Source of the DNA: Moniliophthora roreri
Taxonomy: Eukaryota > Basidiomycota > Agaricomycetes > Agaricales > Marasmiaceae
Reading direction: 5' to 3'
Assembly: GCA_001466705.2 (NCBI GenBank)
Contig: LATX02000200.1
Span: forward strand, 310,001-374,000
DNA length: 64,000 nucleotides
The notes beneath the pieces were generated by a model. The model worked only from the letters and a program-made list of their open reading frames with translations, was not told where the DNA came from and searched no databases. A program made the translations under genes and the position numbers. Shown in pieces: positions 11,534-24,635 of the stretch (position 1 is the stretch's first letter; each line of letters starts with the position of its first letter).

Positions 11534-13818
11534 ATGCCGCAGACGGCTCCTGCCAAAGTAAAGAAGTCCGGAGCGCCCAAGGCCAAAGGAGCAGTACGCG
11601 CCAAGTCAGGCTGCTACACGTGCAGAATTCGTCGAAAGGTTAGTCGCCCATGTCGCCTTTTCTTTGATCAGATTTCTCAACGGTCTGGCGCTTGCTCGTC
11701 GGTTTCTTTTCTTTTTTTTTTTTGGTTGTCTTTGTGGCGCCTTTCTCTCAATAGAAATGTGACGAAAAACCAGATGAACAAGGTCGTTGCGAGACTTGTG
11801 TGCGTCTACGACTGCAGTGTCTTGGTTTTGGTGCAAAGAGGCCGGATTGGCTGAGGGTGAGTCGAATCTAGTTGTGAGACTTTTTTCTTTTAGTTTGACT
11901 TACTGACGTGGTCTTGCAGGAAAGCAACAATGTCAGCGATATTCGTGAAAAGATCAAGACTTTCCTGGCTTCTCAAGGGATGATCAAGGGTCATTCTGGC
12001 TCTGGATCCTCACGCACGTCGACGCAACATCAACCAGAGGAAGATCAGCGTCAGGAGCCTGCAACACTCAAACTCGCCAATGAGGGATACAGTTCCTCGG
12101 CATCTGAAAGTCCACCCCCCAACCTCCTTGTTCTCAGTGAGGATGTTCGTCACCATTCCCAAGTCTCCAACGTTCGTGGTGAAGAGTGGGCTCCATATGG
12201 TCCACCTCCTTCGTCCAGTTATGGGCCTCATCCACGTATGTGTGCATCCTTCAAAGAGCCCCAAGTTGTCTCGTACTGACGCCCCTGCAGTTCTTCGTCA
12301 TTCGCCCCAGCCCACTCCACGGCAAGGAACTACGCCGCCTCCAGCATCCTTCCAACCCCAAGAAAACGTCTACGATCCATACTTGTTGCAGCAGCAGTCT
12401 AATAATACTTTAGCAGCCCCATGTAAGATGTACTATTAAATATTGTAATTCAATGTAATGTACTCAACTCCCTCCTTCAATTGGCAGGGACCCCCCCACC
12501 CGCACAATCCTCCGCCATTCCGCTGTTCGCTAGCTCGTACGGGTCGTCATACGCCTATGCGCCCGATGATGACATGGATACTTATGCCTTTGACGCCTCC
12601 AACCCCAGCGTCAACTCAACCAGTGGCGTCTTGACCATTCCTCCAGTGATCTATGGGTCCGGCGCTACAGATGAACTGATTCATCACTACATAGCCCAAG
12701 TTTTGGAGAAACAATACCTCCTCGCCGATGACCCCATTTCCAAGATCATGCTCAACGCCATTCAAAGCGGATTTGCCCGCTCCAGTGCACAGCTCCTTGC
12801 TTCTGTCCATTTCCAACGTACCAAATCCAGTCCATTTACCATTACCTCATCTACCATCGCAGAGCGATACGCTCTCCTCCAAGAGGTGCTGAAAAAGAGT
12901 TCACACAATGATAACGACGCCATTGGCGCTCTAACCGTCGTCTCCTCCTTCCTCTTTGATGGCGGTAGAGGTGATTGGCCGCCCTGGCTCGAGCTTTCGA
13001 TCGAGCACGGTCGGAGAATCTTGCAAAACAGTCGATACCTCAACGTCAAAGACGCCATGATCAACTGTTCCGAAACCGAACGGTTCATCGTCAAAACCGC
13101 CATCTGGTTCGACGTGTTGGCAAGTGTGACAACATTACAAGCTCCGAGGTTTTTGGATGTGATAAATTACCTCTTTGATCCGAATAACACCTCTTCAATC
13201 ACGTCTACGGAGGAGGGTGAACAAGAGGCGTTGAGTATGATGAACATTATGGGTGCAGAGGGGCGAGTTATTTGGGCTTGGGCACAAACGAGTAATCTCG
13301 CACAGCGCAAAGCGAGTTTGGCAGAGAGAGGAGCATTGGATATGACACTTCTCGTTCAGAAAGCGAATGAAATCGAAGGGTGTCTTGCTACTCCTGCGCC
13401 TAGACCGTTTCCCGAGAAGAATATTCATCGGTATTTGGTTTCAGAGGTGTTTAGGAATGCGGCGCGGTTGTATTTGCTTACCGTGTTGCATGGGGATTTT
13501 CCGAATGTGCCTGCTGTGAGATATGCGGTGGATGGGACGGTGAATTCGTTGATGAAGGCGGGGCAGTATTCTAAAGAGGTGCAAGAAGCGGTTGTTAGGA
13601 GTACGGTTGTTGCGGTGTTTATGTGCGGGTGTCTGGCGTTGACGGAGGAGAAGAAGAAGCAGACGATGGGGGTTTTGACGGACCAGGGGACGTGGGGGAA
13701 TGCTAAAGGTGTAGGGGATGTGATGAACCAGGTATGGGATGAGAGGCACAAGTTGCCGGCTAAAGAGCCTGTGCCTTGGAGGCAGATTTTGAACAAGAAT
13801 CAGCTACTGTTGGTGTAA
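11534..13818 (+). CDS. Zn2Cys6 fungal transcription factor (paralogue 1)
   Basis: Five exons: 11534-11638, 11755-11856, 11920-12235, 12291-12422 and 12488-13818, giving 661 residues. A short Lys/Ala-rich N-terminus precedes the binuclear zinc cluster. The first cysteines are in exon 1 (SGCYTCRIRRK) and the rest in exon 2 (KCDEKPDEQGRCETC, LQCLGFG), so all six cysteines are present. The motif KRPDWLR follows directly, typical of the agaric family with a C-terminal fungal-specific regulatory domain. The middle is Ser/Pro/Gln-rich. The last 440 residues are helical (ATDELIHHYIAQVLEKQYL onward) and resemble the Fungal_trans_2 type. The gene lies beside a same-strand paralogue starting at 15508. 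The regulated pathway is not evident from the neighbours. Confidence 0.9.
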
Positions 13819-15507
13819 GGACAGCTCCTCTCCTCTCTCGCTATTTCTTTTTTTTTTCTTTTTTTTTTTTCAATCAAGCGCGCGTCTCGACTCATTCACA
13901 AATTGTATTTCAACTCGAACTCTTTTTTTTTTTTTTTTGTTGTTGTTATCTCGAATTACTCAAGCATACGATACATACACAACTAGCATGCATGCCTTTT
14001 TCTTCTTTTCATGTACTGGTTTACAGCAAAATGTATTTCAAGTATTTACGTGGGGCTGTAGGTGTGAAGTACACCGATTCGGAATGTACAACCCAAGCGC
14101 TTTCGTTTCACTGCCAGGGCACGAGGGCAGCGCTAAATTGCAATCAAAACGTGCCTACAGAACGGGCATAGATCTGGACACGAGCACATACTGTACATAC
14201 ACACACACGAGTCTAGTCGCCGATGAACCGCCAAGTGTCTATGTGGTGGAGATAAAAAGGTCTGGAGAACAAAGTTACAGGTATGGTTGCTCCGTGACTC
14301 GGCAAAATTCATTGTCCGTCGTCGCAGTGTTCCGAGTCACGTTGCTACTTGCAACGGGGCGCCACAAAACAGAAAAAGGCAATGGAAGAAGAAGGGTCAT
14401 TGCAATGGAAGAGTAGGGAATTGCTTCCCATTGGTCATATTACTGTAACGCTATAGTTCGGTACCTTGTTGTGAGTAGAAGAAAACGTGCTAGTGTATGA
14501 CGGAATTGATGATATTCATAGGCACGGCGAACGGAATACTTGCGTTTTGCAAAGAACTTGGGTCGGGAGAACCTCCGAAATTGGAGTGATAACTCCTTTG
14601 GAGAGTGATTTCAAATTCTAGTACGGCGAGGGAGGTGTTTGCAGAATTGTACTCCAAGACCGGCAGGCAGGCAGAAGAGAGAATGTAGAGACTCTAGAGC
14701 CTCTAGCGATAGCGGCGGAAGAAATGAAAAGGGATGGATTGCGAGTACCTCCGAGGATGATACCCGAACTCAAAGGAGAAGGGAAAAGTGCGAGAGAGTG
14801 TTTCAAACGTCGAGACTTTTTTTTTTTTTTTGCACTTAGACTGGCTACTATGACCACCAAGGGAACGAAAATAGGGCATGGGAGGCACTGCGCATGCTAA
14901 AGCTAATATACACATACAATAAAGTGAGGGGATCAATTTTTTACACTGGCTTTGGATTTTATTCGGTGGATGATCTGATGATGATCAAGTGAAATGCCAA
15001 AAGATGGATTGATGGGGCAAATATGTACGTATGGTGTCGTTTGGTGTCGTCTCCCTTGCGACAGGGAATCTGAATTGGTGCGTGTGCGTGTGTGTTTCAA
15101 GGCAGGGGGGGTAGATCTTGGGTTCGGGGTCGGTGAGGAGATAACCAAGTATGAGGATATGAGGCAGACGTTGGTGGTTGCTTAGTAAGCTGTAGTCGCG
15201 TGTGCGATTTGTACGGGACGTGATGTAAGGCATGAAGTTGGAAGAGTTATTATTGCAAGGACTATACAAGGCACCGACATTAGGTTGCCGAGGTTTACAT
15301 CTCGAGTTGCATCTTCTTCTCTCTCAACTGCCATCATCAGGGTGAGAAAAAAAGACGACTTGGCCTGCACTGCGTACACTGCGTGTTTATTTGGATTGGA
15401 CCCTTTCCTATTGACACTGATACCATCTCCGGTCATTTTTCTTAAAGAGGCTTCAGGTCCTTTGTTTATTCATTTTTTTCCCCTGTAGCCGATTTCACTC
15501 ACAGACC
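13819..15507. other. Intergenic region between the two Zn2Cys6 factors
   Basis: About 1.7 kb without a supportable gene. The start is very T-rich (13850-13940 carries several oligo-T runs) and probably contains the 3' UTR and polyadenylation region of the first factor. Oligo-T occurs again at about 14818. Short frames are unrelated to known families. The last 200 bases serve as upstream region of the second factor. Confidence 0.5.
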
Positions 15508-18076
15508 ATGTCTCATAGTTCTTCGTCCTCAAGTTCTCCAACCCCTCCACTACCCAACACTGTTTCCCCAGCTATCCCATCAACCGCATTTCCAATGGTT
15601 CCCGCGCTCGATCGTCGCAGGAGTAGCAGCCCAAGCGCCAAAGGAACTCCAAATCAACAGTCGGTAGATCTTCCCCGCGCACAACCTCAGCAAAATGATA
15701 GAGCAGGTTGCTGGTAAGTATACTAAATACACTCTTTTCTCTTCATGTTTCTTATTCGCTTCCCAGGACATGTCGAATTCGCAGAAAGGTGAGCAACCTA
15801 GACTAGATAAACTTACTAGTCCTCGTCTAAAGCTCCCCACCCCGCAGCGATGTGATCTCGAACGTCTAGAAGGCAACTCGTGTCGAACTTGTAAACGTCT
15901 TACCATCGAATGTCTAGGTTGGGGCGCAAGACGCCCTGAATGGATGCGTGTCAGTACTTTCAACATGTCTCGTCGTTCCCATCTCACTCTCCCTTTTTTA
16001 GAATAAACAAGCTGTAGACGAATACAAAGCTTCTATCAAAGCTCAACTCACTAGAAAAGGCTTGATCAGAGGTCAACCACGTTCTTCCATGCTTCAGGCC
16101 CAAGCAGGTCACAGCGCAGGTACAAGCAGATCAGCTACCGCAGCCACTAGGTCTCGAACAACTAGAGGTTCAACAAGCGCAGTATCAGTATCACCTACAA
16201 CTTCTCCAACCTTGAATGGTGATTACACCCCGCAACCTTTCCAACAACAACAACAACATCACCACCATCACCAATTATACGACCCAGGTCCATCAACCTA
16301 TAACGATCTAAATGGCCTCGATTTAAACACTTCCTATTTCCAAAATTCACCTCAACTCGCACCTGTCCAGTTGTCGTTTACAAGTACACAATCATCACCA
16401 GAGTTGCAATACAACCCAACAACAACACTTGGCGGCGGCGGTACTACAACAACCACCGCCACCACCAATACTACTACCGCCGCCACACTAAACCCAAATC
16501 AAACCCTCTTTATTGGAACAGGTTATGATTTCGGTGCACCAGAACCACAACCTGAAATACCTATTCTTTCGGGTCAAAATTCAATACAAGAAAGTCATGT
16601 CATGTATTATTTCGAGAATATCCGGAGAGTACATTCGTTATTATCGAATAGTACGGTTATGAATACTACATTCGAGGTACGCATCCCATCATCTCCTTAC
16701 TCTCTCTCTATGTTCTCAACTGACACACGCCTCCCCCTCGACAGCTCATCGTTCAAGACCCCCGTGGCGCACTAACCAATGCTGTCTGCGCTCTCGCCTC
16801 ATTGCACTACACCCGCATGCGTGTAGCCCAAGGCCTCGAAGCTCCAGACCCAAACCCCGAACACAGCACCGCCAAATACTTTTACGACGAATCCTATTTC
16901 CAACTCATCAACGCCAAACAACTCCGTCCAGGTGGAGCATACACCGAAACAGACGTCCTAGCAGCACTTCACCTAGTTTGCTTTTCACAATTGAGTGGAG
17001 GAACAACAGATTGGGCTCCATGTTTGGGAATCGCGTTGGATTGGATTGGAGGTTTGGGTTTACCGGGAGATGAGAATCCGGGGATAACGATGAGTATGAT
17101 GAATTTGGCGGGGCAGTTGGGGGTTAAAATGACTATGGTGGGTGGATACTTTTTTTTTTCCCCCTTCCCCTTCCCTTCCCCTTCCCCTTCCCCTTACCTT
17201 GCTCGGCCGATTTGCTGACACACCTGGCCCATCTGTAGATGACAGATATCGTCTCATCATTAACCCTCATGCGTCCTCCGAAATACTTTGCCTTGTATCA
17301 ACGCCTCCTAAGTTGGAACGATAACCCCAATAATCTCCTCCTCCAGCCCGGAGGTATGCAAATGGAGATGTTGACGGGATGTCCCGACGATGCCCTTCTC
17401 GCCATTGCCGAAGTCTCATGTTTGGCCTATTGGAAAGCAACAGAAGAACGTAAAGGCACCCTTTCGTTACGAGAATTGATTAGAAGAGGCGATGATATCG
17501 AACGGAGGTTGAGGAATTTGAGTGGGCATGGACGGGTTGGCGCGGAAGGTGGCATGGCGAGTCAACAGCAACAACAACCGCAAGCGAGTTTTATGGCTAG
17601 TGTGGAAGCAACTTTTCCAAGTGAGGATGTGAGGAGGGTGTTGGGGAGTATATTCAGGGAAACGGGGTTGTTGTATTTGCATACGATTTTGAACGGGGCC
17701 GGACCTGGTGGGTGTTGTCCGTTTCCTTTTTTGCTTTGTTTTGCCTGTTGATGCTTGATGCCTCGGAACGTGTGCAGCTGTACCGGAAATATCGACTTCT
17801 GTAGACAGTATCGTCAACTTTCTCCGCCAACTTACCCCTTCGGATATCGACCGGTCGTTGATATTCCCAATATGTCTAGCAGGGTGTATGACGGACAGCT
17901 CGTTACACAGAGAATTCCTCAAGGGGCGTCTTCAAGCGCAAGACGAGACCATTGGGAATATCATGAAAACGAGGTTTTTAATGGAAGGTGTGTGGCAGAG
18001 AAGAGATGTGGGTGGTGGAACTGTGGACTGGAGAGAGATGATAAGAGAAAGGGGACTGAATTTGTTGTTTATGTGA
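15508..18076 (+). CDS. Zn2Cys6 fungal transcription factor (paralogue 2)
   Basis: Seven exons: 15508-15713, 15767-15788, 15848-15949, 16002-16676, 16745-17137, 17239-17707 and 17778-18076, giving 721 residues. The zinc cluster is split over three exons, with a 22-bp micro-exon encoding part of TCRIRRK. It continues as RCDLERLEGNSCRTC and ECLGWGARRPEWMR, so all six cysteines are present. Gln/His-, Thr- and Ser-rich stretches follow (a CAA/CAC repeat near 16240-16275). The helical regulatory domain begins near VMYYFENIRRVHSLL and runs to the end. Layout and cluster sequence match the neighbour at 11534, so the two are an old tandem duplication. Intron 5 contains a CCCTTC-type pyrimidine repeat. 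Confidence 0.88.
17150..17197 (+). repeat. Pyrimidine microsatellite (T run followed by CCCTTC-type units) in an intron
   Basis: A run of T is followed by about seven imperfect CCCTTC/CCCCTT units inside the fifth intron (17138-17238) of the second Zn2Cys6 factor. It is not translated in the spliced model and could double as an extended polypyrimidine tract before the acceptor at 17238. Confidence 0.8.
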
Positions 18077-20966
18077 CAGGGTGGATGTCGTTGAGGTATG
18101 TGCTGCCTACCTGTTCTGTTGACTCGAGGGAGCATGACCAACGATTTTAAAAAACCCTTTTTTTTAATATTTTGCCTGCTCGCTTTCTCGCTTTGCTATG
18201 ACCCCTGCGACGACGACCCTTTTTTTTTTGGCATTTTTCTGACTCCTGGTACCCTTCTCAGTTATACCATAGTATTATCTAAATTATTTTATTACCCACG
18301 TCAGTAAAGCGTAAACCGTAACCAGTTGTACTTTTTTTTTGTTCGTTTTTCGATACGACTTGTTTTTTTTCTTTTTTGCTCTTTGCTTTTGATTTTCGAA
18401 TTACGTTCTGTATGCTATACCTATCTTATACGTCAATAAGTAAGGAAACCACACGCAAGTACCTGGAAAAACATGGTGGCGTACCTTGTTCCTTGCAGGG
18501 CGTTTTCCTGCCCCCGTCTGACCATCATGTTCAGGTGCGGTTCCGGATGATCATACCTCGAGGCTTGCGTTGTGTTCCTGCCCGCTATTACCGGGCAGCT
18601 CAATGAAAACGAGAACGCGTTCCAGATCATCATCATCCAAGCTGGACGCGGAGGCTCTAGTCTGGAATACTTGTTACCCGTTTTTAGTCCAATGAGCAAG
18701 AAAACCCGCATGTGCCTATCTCGTCGATCAAAGGGGTATGACGGAAGGACAAACGTCCATGGAACATACCTGTGCATTGAGGAATGAGGAATGTTTCCTT
18801 TTTCCTGTGTTAATCCCCATAACATACAGCTTCTCCCCGTCAGTAGCGGGCAACTGCTGGGGTGACCATCGAGCCCGTAGGTGATCCCGGTGGTACCGGA
18901 CGCGACGGGCTTCCATGAACTCGATCTTGGTATACCCCCTATCCTGAGCAGAGATACGCCGGTAACGGACCGTTCTTCCTGTAATGATTATTTTGCCGCT
19001 CAAAAAGAAATTCAAAACGTTTTTTGTTTTTTTTTAATTTCTTGAATTGGGCTCACCAAGCGCCGATGTTTGTCTCGGCGATTAAAGGTCAAAGTCACTT
19101 TGAGGGTGTGTTCCACTCTTTCCGACGCCACCCTAATTCACCAATGCGTCACCTCTCTGCCGGTAGAACGGACAAATGGCGGGAGTTTTAGAAGCCACGG
19201 TGAGGCTCGGTGAGCTGGGCGAGTGGCTTGCTCAGTGCTTCCCGACTCGTTATTCTGGGCAACTTTTTCAGGTCCTATGATAGTCAAGAAGCCTTGAAAG
19301 GTGATCATGGGGAATGAACTCACCAGTATGGAACCCAGTGATCCCGGTGGGGTCGGGAAAAAACTTGTGTATGTGTGTGCACACACGACTAGGAACGTTC
19401 AACAAGGAAGAACCATGCTACGGAAATCGGTAAGACATCAAAGCTAATCTTTTTTTCCTTGGTGAGGGTGCTAACAATGTTCGTTGCCCGACTCCTAGTT
19501 TCGCCGAGTCTAGCTGGGAATCAGAATAGAACTTTTAGAATCATCATTATTGTAGCAAGCATGGAACTCACCAACATGTTACGTCCAGTATGGAAGCAAG
19601 GCAATCCCGGTGGTATCGGGAAAATGTTGCATGCATACCAGTTCAATAAGAGAAAGAGAACTGCTGCGACTAGGCAGACGTATTACATTCGTGCGTATTG
19701 TTTCTTGGAGAGAATAATGTGGGTTCTGAGTTTTCTGGTATGGTGCAAGTGAGGGGGTAGAAAACCAGAATTTCCCGACAGCGTCGGTATATAGGTGTAC
19801 TGACCACGTGGCTCTAGTACCTCTACCCATTCTTTCCTTCTCCTTCTAAGTAATTGCGATCAACAGTTGGGCGCCCTATAACTCAAGGGTTTACTCCTTT
19901 GGACGAACGGTTTGTACAGGGTCTGTATTTTAACTAGCTAGCTCGACTTTGACCTTGTCCATTTTTTTAGGACAGGCCTTATTACTCCACGGGTTTCTCC
20001 AGTGCGTCTTTGTTTCTAGACGGTTATTCACAGCAGACCTTTTCCTATAGTATCGAATTCAACGTCGACCCGTTCAGGGTTTCTCGTCAGTCTTCATTCA
20101 GCTCCAAGTTCAATATTCAATAAGCACTCCCGCTCGAGCGCCTTCGTCTAAATTATGTTCATCTCCCCCTCGGCGCTTCATTACCATTCCAGTACTCCCA
20201 ACCTTCCTCCCATCTCATCCTGGAACCGAAAATGCAACCCGCCCTCTTCCGGTAGAATTCCAAGCACGCTTATCCCTGTAAAACCATACCCCTCATCGTG
20301 ACCTGTACTAGGAATGTGTCTTCGGCGGATCCAACCTCGGCTCTCTCTCTCTCACAACACTGCAACCAACATCTATCATATCAATCCGCCATCTCACCCT
20401 CGAATCAAATGATATGATTAGCCTGCTAGTCAATTCATTGGACGTGATGGATATCCATCAACAACAATTCCAAGTCGTTTCAGCCTGTACAGCAATCAGG
20501 GAATCCATGCGATTTGCCCGACCCCCACTCCACTCATTAATCTAGGGTCCCCCCATTCTTAACTGGTGTATTAGGGTCGTCAAGTTTGTCTCCGACATTT
20601 CCATTGATGTAACTCGGGATCTTGTATCACAATACAATGAATTGCAATGTCCGCCATGATCCATCAAGCAGGATAGAAACGCCCCTGACACAACGATGGC
20701 CCACCGTGTGTTCATGTCAAGTTGTACCCGTGCGATTTCTCAGGACGAGGGCTTTTTTGTGTGTTTTAGTAGTCGCAATACGGCATAGTACTGTATACAA
20801 ACGTCAAAATCCGTTGATCAATACCTTTAAAGCCTGGACTGCGTCCACGTCTCTAGGCGATCATGAGAGGATCATAATCGAGAATGATTGCATTGCAAAG
20901 CAGACAGATGAGCATATGGCGACAAGTAAAAAGGGAAAAAGAAAGAAAGTAACAAGGTTTTCGTCT
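18077..20966. other. Gene-poor stretch with short diverged repeats
   Basis: About 2.9 kb without a recognisable protein. Minus-strand frames at 18433-18825, 18728-19015, 19138-19386 and 19579-19830 are the longest, and three of them overlap a repeated core (see the separate repeat entry). A near-perfect hairpin with a CTGCCCG/CGGGCAG stem lies around 18578-18600. The last part (from about 20630) is the downstream region of VTC4. A degraded or fast-evolving spliced gene, or non-coding RNA, is possible. Confidence 0.45.
18881..19622. repeat. Three diverged copies of a GATCCCGGTGG(T)-TCGG core
   Basis: The core ATCCCGGTGGtatCGG appears near 18881-18899, 19338-19356 and 19602-19620. The last two copies also share flanks: a GAACTCACCA block 15-30 bases upstream and a GGGAAAA end downstream. 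On the minus strand the flank reads as a possible splice donor (GGTGAGTTC). It could be a duplicated small exon plus donor or a short dispersed element; the coding interpretation is weak. Confidence 0.5.
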
Positions 20967-23900
20967 TCATGCCTCTCCTGCCATCTCGGCAACCCGTAAA
21001 GCGATATTAGTTGCCATAGCCGCGAACAGAACGAAACATAAGAAAGTGGGTCCATACTTGTCATAATAGAGTCCTTCAGCTCTCCGTGCTCTCAGTCTGA
21101 GTGCACGATACACGAATATCCCCGCGGAATAAGCAATTGCGAGTAGAGCACAAAAGGTAAACAATGCAGCACTGATCAGACCGCGCGAATCGTCCGGCTG
21201 TGTGAAATTGAGTAGAGTCGTGGCAATGGTGCCTATGAAGACAGCTGTATTGAGCCATTTCTATCAAAGAAAATAAGATGAGACCGTGGAATGACATTGA
21301 GAGCAACACTCACCAGGAAGGTCCTTTCAGCCGCAAAGTACACCTTTGGCTCGATCCGGACGGGCACTGATATTCTCTTCCCGGCAGGAGCACGCCAATC
21401 TCGGGAAAGTACTCGATCGTCAAGATTGCTTGGCCCTGTGTCTTCTGCCTCGTCGTCCGCACTCTCCCCATCACGGTCGTGCGTGTCTCCGTTAGCGCTA
21501 TCGACATCCCGCTTTGCATTCAATTCGCCCCGTAAGCGGTCCTTCAACGTCTTGTCAAACGCTGACGAGGGTGCCAACGGATCAATTGACAGTGCCCGTG
21601 TTTTTTGAGTAGCTACAACGGGTTGATCGGATTTCTGTTTCTTGAGGAATGGCGTTCTCTCGCCATCGTCGGCATCCTCTTCGTCTTCGTCTTCATTGAC
21701 CCTGGAAGCAGCAGCACCGTTCGTATACTTGGGTTTCTTTCCGAGTGCTGCTTCGCTCTGGCGTCTCTCTTTAAGCATCTTCTCTCGGTACGCGGTGGCC
21801 TCGGCGACCTGGACATCTGTTAAACCGATACGTTTGCCTTCGTCTTTGGCTGGTGCGCGGTCCATGTTCTCATCTTCTTCGCCCTCGGAAAGAGGTTCCG
21901 TGTATCTGTTCTTCGGGGATGTCTCACCGGAAGATACTATCGTTGATGACCCTTTGGACGAAGCCCCAGCGGGTCGCTCGATGACTGATAGATAACCAGT
22001 ATCAGGCTTCTGGATGTCGGTATCCACTGTGAAGGCGATGAGCTTTGCTAGCCTAGATGGAGAATTTCGGCACGTACTTTGTGGCAGCCAGAATGGTACG
22101 AGATCCACTCGGCTCGGGAGTAAGGTGGCGCACCCATGTATGAATTTACTAGGAGCATATGAATATCAAATCTAGCAGAGTCATTCGGAACAGAGGAGCT
22201 CACCTAAACTTTGGTACTGCCTCGACGAGATGGGATTGAACAAGTTCGGTCACCCATTGAGGGGGTTCCTGGCCTAGCTGAGTCTGTAGCTTAACCTCGA
22301 GGACCCCGTATCTAGCGAATGGCAGCTCAGAGATTGATAATGGTGATTATGGTCAGTTTATACTCACTTGAAGGGCTCCTTGTCTTCCGGAGGCAGCTGT
22401 TCAAATGGATGGTCAATCCCGATATCAGTCCTTCTCCAGTTATCTCCAGCCCTGGTACGTCCATCCCAATTGTCCTCTCTAATCATGGTCAATTCTGTAT
22501 CAAGGGATATACGAACTCGAGCATCTCCTGGAAGTTGGAAAGCCGTTCTGTTATAGAACGTGCGCATCACAGGTATCAGCTTCTGCGTCAAAATAGCATA
22601 CTGGACTTCATTGGCCAGCTGAATCATCGAATCAACCTCCTGCTGAGACTTCTTGCCCTTCTTCACCAACTCTTGAAAGTCGGCATCCACAGTATACTCG
22701 CCCTTCAGAAACGCATTGACCAAATGTTCCTTGATGGGGAACCGAGCCTTGACAGACTTTTCTCCTGTCCAATCTTCTCGATGGGTTTTACGTTCGACGA
22801 AAATCTGAACCAGGAAAGTGTTAGAGTGGGGACATTGAACCGAGTCTACCAGGAAACTTGCCGTTTTGACGTCCGTATCACCATACCATCGCAGCCGAAT
22901 TGCCTCGGCTCCTTCAGTCTTTTCGAGCCGGCCCAGGTATAACTCGAGGTCCTCGTTGTCGAAGTATATTGAAGTAATGGCTGCAAGGGGTATGAATGAC
23001 AAGTAGGAGGACGGAGAGAAGACGACCAACCCGAGTCCTTTGGTTCATATTCCTTATCAGCGTTGAAGACTACGAGCAATCAGTCTTGACGGCAAATTGA
23101 AGATAACTAAAAAAGTCATACCGAGTACAGGAAGATTTCGAAGGATAGCCAACTTCAATGGAACCAGATTGTCAGGGTGGACCTTGAACACATGTCAGAT
23201 TTAGGGATATTCTATCGTTGGATTACTCACCCAGTATTTGGTAGTCTGTCGTACAAAGGCGCTCTGATTCCCTCCTGCACTCGAATCTCCTTTCACCGGG
23301 TGACCGCGCGTTCGGACCAGATCGTATAGTTTTGAAAGCTTGACGATGAGGGCATCCCAGTTGTATTTGTAGAACGGGCGCTTCTCGAGGTAGTTTTGAA
23401 CGAATGTGGATTTGAGCGGGAAATTTGTTTGTTTCTGCCACCGACGTAAACCTCTCTTAGACAATCCTTCCGTATTTCCTTGCCACTTACATCATGTTTC
23501 TGTTGGAGTTTAAACCCGCATTAACAACGCTGGAAAAATAAAAAGTAGGCATTCGAATGACATCACCTTGAGAATCTTCATGAACCCAGTGATATTCAGC
23601 TTGGTGTATAAAGCCAGATCATGTACGTCTGCAACCAATGTCGCCACTTCCACCTCCAACGCGTGAAACCTATCCTCCAAGGTATTTATTGACTCTCCAT
23701 CTTGTTCATCCTCGTCGTCGTCGTCATCCGACCCACCATCTGGTTCGTACACTTCGCGCGTCTGGTCCTCTGGATCGGCAGACCGGTGTTCGGAAGGTTC
23801 GGTGGGAGAACGTGCGTGGGGGTTTTCAATCTCTTCAGCTACCAGTCGTTTTACGTCTCGCTCTGCTTCAGAGATACGACGCGAAAGTTCAGATGTCTGG

Positions 23901-24461
23901 CATGCGAGGAAATCGTCAGCGGATGATCCGAAACTTTGGCACCAGCAAGGTATGATATAACAGACGACGTAACGTATGAAATCCGCTCCGTAGGACAGCA
24001 GTGTGATAGAAAGAGCAGAATCCCATTACAGCGGTACACAGAATCAAAGCGCAGCCAATTCGCGGATCATTGAAAGAGAAAACCAAGCAAATGCTACACT
24101 CAAAAGTCCGAATAACAAATTGTGACATACCTTGGCCTTTTGGAAATCATGAATTTTATCCAGTTCCTTTTCGAGTTTGAGGGTGAACTCGTGTTCGTCT
24201 TGGGCATTCCATTCTCGGGCAACCGTGCGGTCCTGAAGAGATAATAAAGTGCTAGTTTAACACTCGGAATAGAAGTGATTTAATGACGTGAAAATTGCGC
24301 AAAGGTACAGACCTTTAGTTCCCGCTTTAGCAAATTATAATCCAAGTAGAATGGGCGCCATTCGTTATACAGGTCGGTCTATTGAAGAAATGTTGAATGC
24401 GGCTGTTGAATGAGGAGGAAATGCTGGAAATGAATACATTAATCTTTCTTCCAAACTTCAT
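20967..24461 (-). CDS. VTC4: Vacuolar transporter chaperone 4, polyphosphate polymerase
   Basis: Multi-exon minus-strand gene. It starts at 24461 (MKFGRKIN, then [20 protein letters not shown]), giving a classic N-terminal SPX inositol-pyrophosphate sensor. The SPX continues through [16 protein letters not shown] and [17 protein letters not shown]. The central VTC tunnel domain has the catalytic signatures: [43 protein letters not shown] and YGVLEVKLQ. It is followed by WLPQMDTDIQKP, an acidic linker, and three C-terminal helices ([56 protein letters not shown]). VTC4 is the catalytic subunit that makes polyphosphate from ATP and moves it into the vacuole. Conservation of IRLRWYG and the basic motifs argues for VTC4 rather than the non-catalytic VTC2/3. 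The start codon lies 174 bp from a truncated Gtr2 start; a damaged copy lies at 28665-29985. Confidence 0.93.
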
Positions 24462-24635
24462 TGTAGAACTGAAGGAATGTAGTTGAGAAGAGAAGAGCTG
24501 CCGAGATTCAAGTCTTTGGGAAAGTTGATTTTCTGTGCTGGCTCCAACGAACGTTCGTCAACGTCGCTTGTGCTTGGGAATGTATAGGTAACGGTGACCT
24601 CGTACCGACCTCGGCACAACTTCCCGAACCGTGAT
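24462..24635. promoter_or_regulatory. Short divergent promoter, VTC4 side copy
   Basis: The 174 bp between the VTC4 start codon (24461, minus) and the start codon of a truncated Gtr2 exon (24636, plus) is nearly identical to 29973-30146, which separates the damaged VTC4 start from the intact Gtr2 start. The sequence therefore served as a two-way promoter before duplication. No TATA element is evident. Confidence 0.7.
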
